NCBI GenBank assembly: GCA_038093975.1
Contig: JBBPTG010000076.1
Coordinates: 59,278-123,277 of the forward strand
Direction: 5' to 3'
DNA: 64,000 nt
From: Chalciporus piperatus
Taxonomy: Eukaryota > Basidiomycota > Agaricomycetes > Boletales > Boletaceae
A program made the translations under genes and the position numbers. Every line of letters starts with the position of its first letter. The first letter of the stretch is position 1. Positions 10,606 to 20,100 of this stretch are shown piece after piece. Below the pieces are notes generated by a model. The model had not been told where the DNA came from. It worked only from the letters and a program-made list of their open reading frames with translations, and searched no databases.

Positions 10606-11560
10606 CAAGTTGAACTTGCCGCGCCACTTCTTTGAGTCTTTCTCTCTGTCTCACACCACTACACCACACCTCAACAACAACAGCAACACGGCCAGCGAGG
10701 GCTCAACAGCCCCGCCGGCAGTGTAAGGTGAGTTTCTACTTACTTACTGACCCACCCACTTATCTCACCAACAGTTGCTCGGGCCCTCACCACCACCTTC
10801 GAGTTCGAGTCCCACCTCAACCTCACCCTCACCCTCATCTCAAACAACACAGCCAGCGTGGGCTCGATAGCCCCGCCGGCATCACACGGTGTAGTGATTC
10901 AAAGTCCAGTTGCAGGACCGCAAAAAGACCGGCAACCGAACCGAACCGACATCGGTTGCAACTGAACTGCGGTTGCCGGTTGCCTGCTTTTTAGGTGTAA
11001 ATCGGTCCGGTTGCTTCAGATTTAGGACAAATGAAAGACCGGTCTAGGACCAGTTGCAACCGGTTATTAGGACAACCGGTCATATATTATCATCACCTTT
11101 ATGAGCCGGCGAGCTTGTTTGCGCACACCACCACCTCACGACATCTCCCGCACCCCATCACTGCTTGTGTCATGAGCCGGCAAGCTCGTTCACGCACGCC
11201 GCCACCTCATGGCACCTCCCGCACCTCCTCCCAACTCAAGGCCTCTAACTCAACATCAAAACACGGCCGGCGAGGGCTCGACAGCCCCGCTGGCATCAAC
11301 AAGGTGAGTCTCGCTCACCCACCACCACCACTCACCTCACCACCCCTTCGTGAGCCGGTGAGCTTGTTCGAGCTTGCTGCCACTTTACGACACCTCCCAC
11401 ATCTCACCAACATGTTTTCACAAGGCCATTTGAGCCCGCCACCACCTCTCGCCACTTCACCCACACCTTCTGGTAAGCTCATTCTCCCACCATCTCTGCT
11501 TCATCTCTCATCACCATCAATAGTTGTACTTTGCTTGACATGATTACCACCCTCCCTGGG
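10606..11560 (+). repeat. Hairpin array with splice-donor-like ends (E1)
   Basis: Tandem units each contain a GC-rich near-palindrome (GCCGGCGAGGGCT, short CAAC loop, AGCCCCGCCGGC) followed by AAGGTGAGT. Clear cores are at about 10691, 10852 and 11266, with CCACC/ACCTC-rich spacers and repeated GAGCCGGCGAGCTTGTT words. A MITE fragment interrupts it at 10892. The same array is at 16395-17560 (inverted) and 25560-26030. Confidence 0.8.
10892..11089. mobile_element. Truncated hAT-type MITE
   Basis: Starts TAGTGATTCAAAGTCCAG and matches the first 200 bp of the copies at 22686 and 55367 (subfamily with GACCGGCAACCGAACC). It stops after CCGGTCATATATTAT; the right end is missing. Confidence 0.8.
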
Positions 11561-11963
11561 TCTTTTCAGCACCATAGTAGCTATATGTATAGTATATGAT
11601 GTGTGGTAGATAGTAACCAATATAATATTTTTTCAATCATTATGTTTGATTTGTGTGAAATGGAAGTGAAAGAATTGCAGTCATAGGATGGAGAGTAGCC
11701 TGAGATTATGAGCAAATTGTAGGTATTATCAACAAATGTCTGCATATATCTGTTCAATTACCATGGATTTTGGTAGATAATTGTATGGAAATATAGGGAA
11801 ACTTTCGCAAAACCAGCGAAAAACAAGGGGGGGCTAGTTATTCTCAGAGAATTGTGAGAATTACTGAAATGTGACCAATATCGGATATTATTGGATATTT
11901 CATGGAAATATCAGCTATTATCAGCTATTCTATACAATTATCTGGGAGAGGTTTTTCCTGATG

Positions 11964-12573
11964 AAAGCACCCCATAGTGCACTAGGGGCTCTTTCATGGT
12001 TCGAGACGTCTTGGGGTCCGCTCATGCGCTAGCTCTCTGACTGTAGACACCACACAGGTTCGCGTGAATACCTGTTGACATCACGCATTCGCCTTTTGGC
12101 TATTCAATTCTTTTGGGCCAGCCTTTAGTGCCCCGTTTCCATTATCCTCCTACGTAGCATTTTTGATTTGCAGACCATGTTGGGGTCGTGCCCAATAGCG
12201 AAGGACGACAAGGGAAAAGCGCGTCGCCGCCCCCTTGGCTGAGTCATACGTAGAAACGTAAGCCGGCAGCACCACCGAGGTACAAAAATAGAAAACAATA
12301 ATAAATAAATTGTATTACAATAGCTCTTTGCTGCTGCTCAAAGAAAGAAGTTCGAGAGTAGTGTATGTGTAAAATCCAAACAGATCTTGGGAAAATTCCT
12401 CAGAAGGTCTGCAAAGATTCCGATAAGCGTCGTAGGTACTACCTCCGCTCTAAGAAATATTTCCTCCGTCCTCGTGTCTGTCATCCCCAGAGATCCCTTG
12501 GAAGATGGGGGTCAGTAAGGATATATGTCAGCAGAGTTTGACGCTCAGGAAAATCAAGGTTACCGAAGTGGCG
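11964..12573 (+). pseudogene. Gypsy gag-region fragment
   Basis: An inverted, diverged copy of 29222-29822, which lies directly upstream of the minus-strand gypsy Pol. It includes a gag-like motif (LGALSWFETSWGP), the tail FFWASL with a stop, and a basic stretch RRRYYLRSKKYF. Several stops are present. It begins abruptly at the right terminus of E1. The gag call rests on position in the second copy and on the LSWFE motif. Confidence 0.6.
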
Positions 12574-12843
12574 GCCTAAGCAAGGCGAGGCACGAGCCTC
12601 ACATAGGATTTAGTCTATGCGTGAGAAGCATAGTGGTGCTCGTCTCTTGCTCTTGCCCACTTCGCTGCTCAAGCTCAACCCGCAGTCTTGCAGCTGTGTC
12701 AGTAGTAGTCCTAGTCATTCGTTTGCATCCATCACTCCTTCACTTCGTTTCATCATGCCTTTCCGCGCTAACAATCCCCACCAAACGCTACCCCCAAACT
12801 ACAACACCGCACGTTTCCAAGCTGCTCGACAACCTGTAGTCGA

Positions 12844-13501
12844 TAGTGTTTCAAAGTTCAGTTGTGCAACTGGTAAAAGACTGGCAACTGGACTGGACCG
12901 CAACTGATCGCAACTGGACTGCAGTTGCCAGTTGCCGGCATTTGAGATCAAAAGACTGCAGTTGCAACCGAAAAAAAGACTGGAACCCTATTTTTTCTGA
13001 TTTTTCCTGATTTTTCCGGACCTTTATGGATGTTATTTGAGTTTTTTGATGAATATTGACGTTAGCCAATGACAATGTTGATTAACATGTCATAGAATTC
13101 ATTCAATCATGTATATACACTCTCTGAGTTACATATTTATCTATATATCATTAGTCTGTGTTGAGAATTGAGTCTAGGATTGGTCTTGACTTCACACGTA
13201 ACTTGATAATATCTGATGTACCACTCCAAAAAACATGCTGTTTTGAAATGGTCATATCTTTATAGCGTGTGAACCGTTTCGCTTGACCCAGGGACCGATT
13301 TATAGCCAGGAACCGGTACTATCTTTAATCCCTCCCACACTAAGCGTAAAAACCAGTTGCAATCAGTTGCACCCGCCAAAAGACTGGTTTTAATCGGTTT
13401 TGGTCTAGTTTTAATGAATTAATTAATTAAAAAAACCGGTCTCAGTCTGGTCGCCTTCCTAATAAGGAAAAAAACCGGACTGGACCAGCCTTTAAAACCT
13501 A
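12844..13501. mobile_element. hAT-type MITE in DIRS ORF1
   Basis: 658 bp starting TAGTGTTTCAAAGTTCAG and ending in a decayed TTTAAAACCTA, with duplication GTAGTCGA / CTAGTCGA (7 of 8). Removing it restores QPVVDDFNIS. It is the reverse-orientation twin of the MITE at 9931-10597. Confidence 0.9.
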
Positions 13502-13686
13502 CTAGTCGACGATTTCAATATCTCTCACGAGCAGGCAGCCCAGCGCCTTGCTATCATATGGCAAGCTCAGAACGCCCTTGACAGGCAAGAATGGGACCAG
13601 CAACAAGAACAAAGCCGAAGATGCTCGACAACGAGAACAGCAACCCCAACATGAAGCTGAAGAGCGTCAGCGCCTCATCGACGAAG

Positions 13687-14156
13687 TGTTACGATTTCCC
13701 ATTCTTTCCTTTTCCTTTACCTTGTACTAAGTCCTAGTCGCTGGTTCGAGTCCCGCCTAGGCCTCTCATTTCTTACTTTGTCTTAGTCAGCGAATGTTCT
13801 CTCGTGTTCTTTCAACTTCTACACTTCGTCATCGCTGACTCATATGATTACTGAGCATGACTCATTCTTATTCGTCATAGCTCATTCTTACCTATTCTGA
13901 CTCCTTCTATGCCTGCCCTTAACTTGTCCCTTTACCTATATAAACCCTCGAGTCTCCTCCTGTAACCTTAAGTTAGACCTACGCAATCTAACCTTGTTAT
14001 TTCTCACTCCCCTTGAACCCTCTGAGAGTCACCATCCAACTCTTGAACGGACGCTAGGCCTTAACGTGGACATCCCATCGTTAGGCTACCTTGAAACCCT
14101 TGTCCTTGACTAGGCTTTTGCGTCTACGCTTTGACCTACCCGGTACAAGCGTAACA
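13687..14156 (+). mobile_element. Solo LTR in DIRS ORF1
   Basis: 470 bp, TGTTACGATTTCCC to GTACAAGCGTAACA, with a perfect 5-bp duplication CGAAG (13682-13686, 14157-14161). It has a TATA-like TATATAAACC near 13940. Removing it restores the ORF1 frame. It is not the gypsy LTR nor family F; a distant relative may be at 48866-49228. Confidence 0.9.
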
Positions 14157-14781
14157 CGAAGAGCAAGAGCTAGCAAAGCAAGAAGACCGCAAGAAGAACT
14201 GCAACAAATTCCTCTCCTACAACAAGGTCCCAATCTCCTCATCCGTCCCAAAAATCGCCTCCCCGCTAGCCTTACGCAAGCTCAAGAAAAGTAATTACGC
14301 AGAGTTGCACTACTGGTCCAACAAGGGACTCGCAGAAGCTGAAGTGTTGTCGCGCTCTGTCGACGAAGATGCCTTCGCGCTCACCCAAGACAAGAATGGC
14401 CACCACTCCTTTATCCCCATCGCCGCTTCGAAAGCCAAAGAAACGGTCATCCCAGACAAAGACCTCACCTGGACAGAGATCGATGAAACCGCGCCCCGCC
14501 TTCTCCAAGCCATGAAAGAATGTGACTGGGATGAAGAATGTATAGAGTCCCACCTCCGTTTCTGGATGGCCATCGGCGCTCACGAATATCGTCACAAACC
14601 AGACGAGTACGGTAAATGTGCCCTCATTGTCTACCAAGCCACGGCCAGAAGGAGATGGCACCAACTCCTTGGCACCCCGCAATCGTTTGACCTCGTCCCC
14701 ATAGACAGAACAATGATCAGAGAGATCTGAGATGACCTTTTCCATAAAGCCAACAAGGCCGTCAAAGAAGAAGCCACACAG

Positions 14782-15114
14782 GTGAGTACATGAATTCATA
14801 TACCCATCCACAGCACCCTTACTCATCGTGCATTTCCTTTACCATGCTCTCTCCTCATCACACCTACTCCCTCCCTGGCTTCACGCCCGCCCACAACTCG
14901 CGCCCCAACTGGCCATTTCACATGGTCATGCCCCCCGTGGCTCCAGTTTGGTTCATGGCGTGTTCACTCTGGCTTCACGCCCAACCCCCGGCTCAACGCC
15001 CAACCCTGGTTTCACGCCCACCCCCATGGCTTCACGCTGCAATCACTGGCTCAATGCCAACACGCACCCTACTGCATCCATGACGGCTCCATGCCACTGG
15101 TGCATGATCTATAG
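14782..15114 (+). other. Probable intron in DIRS ORF1 (333 bp)
   Basis: Donor GTGAGT after ACACAG and acceptor CTATAG; the frame joins cleanly (KEEATQ to AKEQLTAALAKL). It is much longer than the 50-60 nt introns elsewhere in the window. It contains an imperfect array of the word GGCTTCACGCCCA (about 14875-15055). No target duplication is visible, which favours an intron over an insertion. Confidence 0.6.
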
Positions 15115-15610
15115 GCCAAAGAGCAGCTCACAGCCGCGCTCGCCAAACTAGACGCCACTACCAGACTCGCGGCCTCGTCTTCTTCGATCCCACAATACCC
15201 CAATCCACCACTGTCCCACAGACGGCAGCCTAGTCTACCCAAGTGTCCTGCTCCTGGTTCACCCGAGCACCAGGACCGCTCGCACAAGAAATCCAGGTCC
15301 TTTCAGACCTCAGATAAGATCATTTCCCCAGACGAACCACTCCCAGCCTGTGCTGTCTGCCTCGGACGCGAGCAACGCACTGTCCCAGTCGTATACTGCC
15401 CAGCAGAAAAGACCTGGGATGGCAAGCACGAGACGTATGCCACGCGAGTCGAGCGCAAGCTATACATCAAGACAACAGGAGAACAACTTTGCACCAACTG
15501 GCAACAGACCGAAGGTTGCTCAGAACACCACTCATTGGTGCACTCCTGTTCCGGTTGCGGATTCTCTCTCCACGGAGCTCAGCGCTGCCCTCGAGCACAG
15601 AAGAAGCCAA

Positions 15611-15964
15611 GCCCTAACTCCCTATAAATCAGACACATGGGAAACAGCGCTCGCTCGTGCCAACCTTCTCGACCGCTTCAGTACTATACCTAATTGTCTC
15701 CGGTACAGATTTAAAGTAGACTTCCCTAATATCACACATATTCAGTCCCCATCAAACTCCCAATCTGTTGATATGTTCCAGACAGAGTTCCGCGAGATAG
15801 TACAGAAAGAAATCACGAAAGATAAATACCTACATCAGGAAAAATGACCTAAAGCTGCAACTCGGGATGTGGCCGAAGCCTACCGTACCATCCCATTACA
15901 CTCATCGCAATGGCCAGCAGCCGTTGTCCGCACATCATCAACGCACGGCTGCATCGACACACGC
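15611..15964 (+). pseudogene. DIRS-like reverse transcriptase, N-terminal half
   Basis: Overlaps the ORF1 end in another frame (ALTPYKSDTWETALARANLL), runs to DKYL, then has a 20-bp scrap starting CATCAGGAAAAATGACC (stop TGA 15845-15847) in place of a stretch of the fingers domain, and resumes with AATRDVAEAYRTIPLHSSQW (motif A aspartate present) to GCIDT. At 15965 it is cut by E2. The next residues of the enzyme are found at 9337 on the opposite strand. Confidence 0.82.
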
Positions 15965-16394
15965 CATCAGGAAAAATAACCTATGCCATATGTCACCATA
16001 TGACAATATTTGTTGCTATATGATGCTATTTGATGTTATTTGTGCACTATCGGCCATGTGGCAAAAAGGGAAAAGTACCCAACTATAGTGCATCATATGG
16101 CACACAAATAGCACCAAAGTGCACCATATAGCATGGCCTTTAGGCATGTAAAAGGCTTCTGTCAATATCAGCTATATGTGCACAATGTGCACCAAATGGA
16201 AAAGTCAAAAAACAGTCTGGGACTTTTCCATATGGTGCCATTTTTCACTCTTTGTGCAAGAATAGAAATAAAGTATATTTATGTATACTACTACATGATT
16301 ACTACTACTGTGCTAAGTATATACTACACACGAGCCACTCAGGCTCGAGAAATGGTGGAGACGGGGTCGGGAAGGTGTTGGCGTGGTCGCACAA

Positions 16395-17560
16395 AGAGGT
16401 AAAAGGTTGAGATGGGGCAAACAGCCCCGAGCGGCTGTGTTCGAGGTGAGCGGCTGTGTCGGTGGGTGAAGAAACACTCACCTGGTGAAGCCGGTGAGGC
16501 TGTCAAGCCTGCGCCGACTTCGTTCTTCGAGTCGTAAGGTGGTGGTGAGCTTGTTTGAGCTCGCCGGCTCGTGGTGGGACTGTGGTGAGGCTCTGTGGTG
16601 AGTGGATGTGGTGGTGGGCAAATGAAAACTTACCTGATGTTGCCGGCAGGGCTGTTGAGCTCTCACCGGTCATGTTGTTCGAGTGGAAGGTGAGGTGGGA
16701 GGTGGTGGTGGGGCAGATAGCCCGAATAGCTATTTGGGCTGTTGGTGGGGTGAGTGGTGGTGGTGTAGGCGAGTGAGACTTATCAAATAATGCCGGCGGG
16801 GCTCTTGAGCCCTCACCGGCTGTGTTGTTCGTGGTGTTGGTGGGGCAGACTTGGGTGAGTGGTGGTGGTGGTGAGTGAGAATTCACTCACCTTGTGATGC
16901 CGGTGGGGCTGTTGAGCCTAGGCCGGCGTTGTTGACGTGTTACCTCCGCCCGCCATGTTGTTTGAGTTGAGGAAAAGGCGAGGTGAGAGGTGGTGGTGGG
17001 GCAAACAGCCTGAGTGGCTATTCATGAGGTGAGTGGGTGAGTTAATAGATGCATAAAAACATGCCTTGTGATGCCAGCAGGGCTGTTGAGCTCATATCGG
17101 CAGGTGCCGAGATTGAGTTGAGGTGGTGGTGGGGCAAAGAGCCCAAGCGGTGGTGGTAGTTTGTTTGGGTGTTGAGGTGGGACAAACAGCCCGAGCGCTG
17201 TGTCTGTGATGAGCTAGTGAGTTGGTAGGTAAGTAAAAACTCACTCAACACAGCTGGCCGGGCTGTTGAGCCCTCACCGCCTGTATTGCTGCTGTTGAGG
17301 TGTCGATTTTGAGGTGGGAGGTGGGAGCTTTTGAGCCCTCACCAGCGTTGTTGTTGGGTTGTGGTTGAAGTGGTGGTGGTGGGATTACAAGGTGAGCGGT
17401 TGGGTTAAAAAAGTGAGTAAAACATGCAATGCTTGAAGGAAATTGGGATATTTACGCAATTTCCTTATTGGGAAAGACACTACATAGCACATTAAGAGGT
17501 GAGCGCACTTACCTTGTAATGCCACCAGGCTGTTGAGCCCATGCCAGCTATGTTGTGGTA
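16395..17560 (-). repeat. Hairpin array (E2), eight units
   Basis: On the minus strand, units of about 110-180 bp repeat the core GCCGGCGAGGGCTCAACAGC-like palindrome followed by GGTGAGT. Plus-strand cores are near 16484, 16635, 16790, 16897, 17071, 17248, 17330 and 17517. Spacers are GTGGTGGTG-rich. Small open frames here reflect the repeat and are not genes. Confidence 0.8.
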
Positions 17561-17692
17561 GCTGTACTCTAGATTGAGGTAGGATAGAATGTTAGATAGT
17601 AGTAGTACTAAGAAACTCAAAACAATGTGGGTGTGCATGGTCATGTGGCCTGCTTGCATGAATTTTTCTAAGTCTAAGCATTAGAGAAATAA

Positions 17693-17895
17693 GGCTACAC
17701 TTTTGTACACTTTTTTGTACACTATTTCCATATATTTTTCCACACTATTGACTACACTTTACTACGCTTTTTTGTACACTTTAGCTACACTCAATCCTAA
17801 TGACTTTCCCACACTTGTAACTACACTTTTAGTCCGCTTTTTTGTACACTTTATTACACATATTTCCTACACACTTTGCTACCCTTTCAACAGGC
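17693..17895 (-). repeat. AAAGTGTA minisatellite, inverted
   Basis: Reads TACACTTTTTTGTACAC and related blocks, the reverse complement of 9584-9866. It is followed by the same conserved spacer as E1 (AATGCTTAGACTT on the minus strand). Confidence 0.83.
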
Positions 17896-18055
17896 TTTTC
17901 AAATGCAAGTTTGATAATTTTAGTACATCAGAAATAGACTCATATAGCATCAAATGGCACCATAGTAGCCTATATAGCACTTTGTGCATCATATGTGCAC
18001 AAATAGCAACCTATTACCATCTATGGCATAGGGTGTTTTTCCTGATGACTTATGC

Positions 18056-18471
18056 AACACTAGACCTCACGAAGGAGTATGCTGAGTACTAAAGCTTAAT
18101 TGCGGTGAAGCAACAAATGGATTAGACTGAGGTCTGTGATAAGTACAGGGCTACTTATATACTATTGAGAAGTGCGCACAGACCAACAGCCGAATAAGGA
18201 AAACACAAAGGAAGAGATAGATAAGGTAAATGGAACAATGATAAGAAAAGGTACCAGGCACGGACTAGGGTCTAGGCCATGACATCATTGCTGACTCATC
18301 TGAGTCTGGACCTTTGTCATGTGACCTGATTATGTAATAGATTATGTAATGCTACAGGGACTACTGGAGCAGATAAAGATAAATCCGGCTTGACCCCTAA
18401 CTTGTAGACAAAGTCCAGAGTTCGAATACCGTAGTAGGCAAAAGTTTGAAATTTTTTTAAATACCATAACA
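18056..18471 (-). repeat. Truncated gypsy LTR
   Basis: Matches the gypsy LTR in minus orientation from ACACTAGACCTC to the terminus (AAATACCATAACA on the plus strand). The first roughly 30 bp are missing where E2 ends, and the other side abuts a MITE that has lost its left end. Confidence 0.88.
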
Positions 18472-19540
18472 GCAACCGTCGTTTGCAACTGGTTGCAACC
18501 AGTCTTGGTTGGTCTTGGTCTTGATCTTTCACTTTGACAGACCCGAAAATTCTAAAAAGAGACCAGTTGCAACCGGTCACAACCGATGCACAGCCACCCC
18601 CTATCTATCACCCTATTTTCCCTGATTTTCTCCCATTTTTCCTAATTTTTCCTGACCATTATGGACCTTAAGTGATTTTTTGGGAGAAATATTGTTATAG
18701 TATTTAAAAACTTTTCAAACTTTTGCCTACAACGGTATTCGAACACTGGACTTTGTCTACAACTTAGGGGTCAAGCCGGATTCATCCTTGTCCGCTCCGG
18801 TAGTCCCTGTAGCATTACGTAATCTATTACATAATCAGGTCATGTGACAAAGGTCCAGACTTAGATGAGTCAGCAATGATGTCATGGCCTAGACCCTAAT
18901 CCGTGCCTGGTACCTTTTCTTATCGTCATCCCCTTTACCTTATCTATCTTTCCCTTTGTGTTTTCCTTATTCGGCTGTTGGTCTGTGCGCACTTCTCAAT
19001 AGTATATAAGTAACCCTGTACTTATCACAGACCCCAGTCTAATCCATTTGTGACTTCACCGTCATTAAGTTTTAGTACTCAGCTCCTAAGTCCCCGCCGT
19101 GTTGTGAGCAATCATAACAAATATTGAAGTTAGTCAATGATAATATTGATCAACATGTCATAGAATTCATTCTATCATGTATATACACTCTCTGAGTCAC
19201 ATACTTATGTATATTTTATTGGTATGTGTTGAGAATTGAGTCTATGATTGGTCTGGACCTCACACATAACTTGATATTATCTGATGTATCACTACAACAA
19301 TCATGCTGTCTTGAAATGCTCATATCTCCACAGTGTGTGAACCGTTTCGCTTGACCCAGGGACCAATTTTTAGCCGGGAACAAGTACATTAGCCGACGCT
19401 TCTAAAAAACCAGTTGCAACCGGTTTCAACTCATGAAAAAGACGGAAACAGATCAAAGAACAGTTTTTTGTGGTTTTGGTTCAATTAGACCGACATTTAT
19501 GGATCAAAAAAACCGGATCAAACCGGACTTTTAAACTCTA
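18472..19540. mobile_element. hAT-type MITE, left end lost, split by a solo LTR
   Basis: Carries the conserved MITE core (GTGTGAACCGTTTCGCTTG) and the right terminus CGGACTTTTAAACTCTA. The left TAGTGTTT end is missing where the LTR fragment abuts. The solo gypsy LTR 18693-19119 sits in the middle; without it the MITE would be about 640 bp. Confidence 0.85.
18693..19119 (+). mobile_element. Solo gypsy LTR nested in a MITE
   Basis: 427 bp, TGTTATAG to CATAACA, with a perfect 5-bp duplication AATAT (18688-18692, 19120-19124). It lacks about 27 bp near the 3' end that the 1775-2227 copy has. Confidence 0.95.
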
Positions 19541-20095
19541 ATGCCAATTGTGCACGCCAACTTTCTCTGCCACTAGATTTCAGCTGGCAAATTGCGTCAC
19601 ACCACCTGAGAGAGGTCCCACATAAAAGCTGGCAGGCAGCTTTCGAGGTGATTTCTGCCCTCACAGTGGTAAATTCATCCGGCAAAAGCTGCAGAAGGTG
19701 GTACATTTCCCTACATGCAGCTTTCGTTGGCGTTGGACTTCATCATGTCATCATGTCAGAGTCTTCCTCGGTCTCTTGTTCCTATCCATTCATCCTTGTG
19801 TTTGTATTGTCCTCGGAGATCACACAGTCTCACATCCCCGACATTATCCAATGGTGCTAAGCCTTCACGCGCTCCATCATCAAGTCTCCCCGTGACAAAC
19901 AGACGGCGAGGAAACGACGGCAATTGGTCAGTGAAGCACCAAGTGATCAGCATGCAAAGAGACCGAGAGTTCCTAAGGTAGTGAATGTGGATGCAGTATC
20001 AGCGCCAAGGCTGGTCAGAACGAGAAAGGCAAAGAAGTTGGATGTTACAGACTATCTTATCAACAGAGACTTGGTTTGATGGTGAAATATATATA
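19541..20095. other. Unassigned coding-like region
   Basis: On the minus strand 19541-19706 is open (LLPDEFTTVRAEITSKAACQ). On the plus strand a basic C-terminal tail runs from about 19861 to a stop at 20080 (TARKRRQLVSE, RTRKAKKLDVTDYLINRDLV). I recognise neither family. Both look like remnants of genes broken by neighbouring insertions. Confidence 0.35.
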
Positions 20096-20100
20096 CTGTA

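Larger units (their letters stand above)
9338..11963 (+). mobile_element. Element E1: TIR element with minisatellite and hairpin arrays
   Basis: Begins CATCAGGAAAAACCCCT and ends with the inverted match (AGGTTTTTCCTGATG); similarity extends about 28 bp, including GATAATT. Interior order: AT-rich stretch, minisatellite (9584-9866), a conserved spacer around AATGCTCAGACTT, a MITE (9931-10597), hairpin array (10606-11560), AT-rich tail. No transposase is visible. E2 (15965-18047) has the same terminal 12 bases and the same interior modules in inverted order. E1 interrupts the DIRS-like RT at 9337. I do not recognise the superfamily; a 3-bp duplication ACA is possible but not secure. Confidence 0.65.
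12755..15627 (+). pseudogene. DIRS-like element ORF1 (gag-like, CCHC-type zinc finger)
   Basis: Start chosen at ATG 12755 (MPFRANNPHQ). The coding path is 12755-12843, MITE, 13510 to about 13686, solo LTR, 14162-14781, a 333-bp intron, 15115-15627. Both insertions lift out exactly at their duplications, giving VVDDFNIS and LIDEEQELAKQ. The middle has a conserved domain (FWMAIGAHEYR, VYQATARRRWHQ) seen in many Agaricomycete element ORFs; the end has a cysteine-rich zinc region (CAVCLGREQ, CTNWQQTEGC, CSGCGFSLHGAQRC). Defects: a frameshift near 13613 and an in-frame TGA at 14728-14730. The stop at 15625 overlaps the RT frame, which starts near 15611. Role: nucleic-acid-binding structural protein of the element. 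Confidence 0.82.
15965..18047 (-). mobile_element. Element E2: TIR element, interior inverted relative to E1
   Basis: Begins CATCAGGAAAAATAACCTATG and ends with the inverted match (ATAGGGTGTTTTTCCTGATG). Subterminal regions on both sides are rich in CATATG, GCACCATA and TGTGCA words. Interior: hairpin array (minus orientation, 16395-17560), spacer, minisatellite (17693-17895, minus). Left flank is the DIRS-like RT; right flank is a truncated gypsy LTR. No coding sequence recognised. Confidence 0.65.

Noticed and set aside
10606..11560. Hairpin arrays as a CRISPR-like array
   Set aside because: Eukaryotic sequence, diverged units and variable spacers that are themselves repetitive.
13740..13765. 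GGTTCGAGTCCC looks like a tRNA B box
   Set aside because: It lies inside the solo LTR; no acceptor stem, D arm or anticodon arm can be drawn around it.
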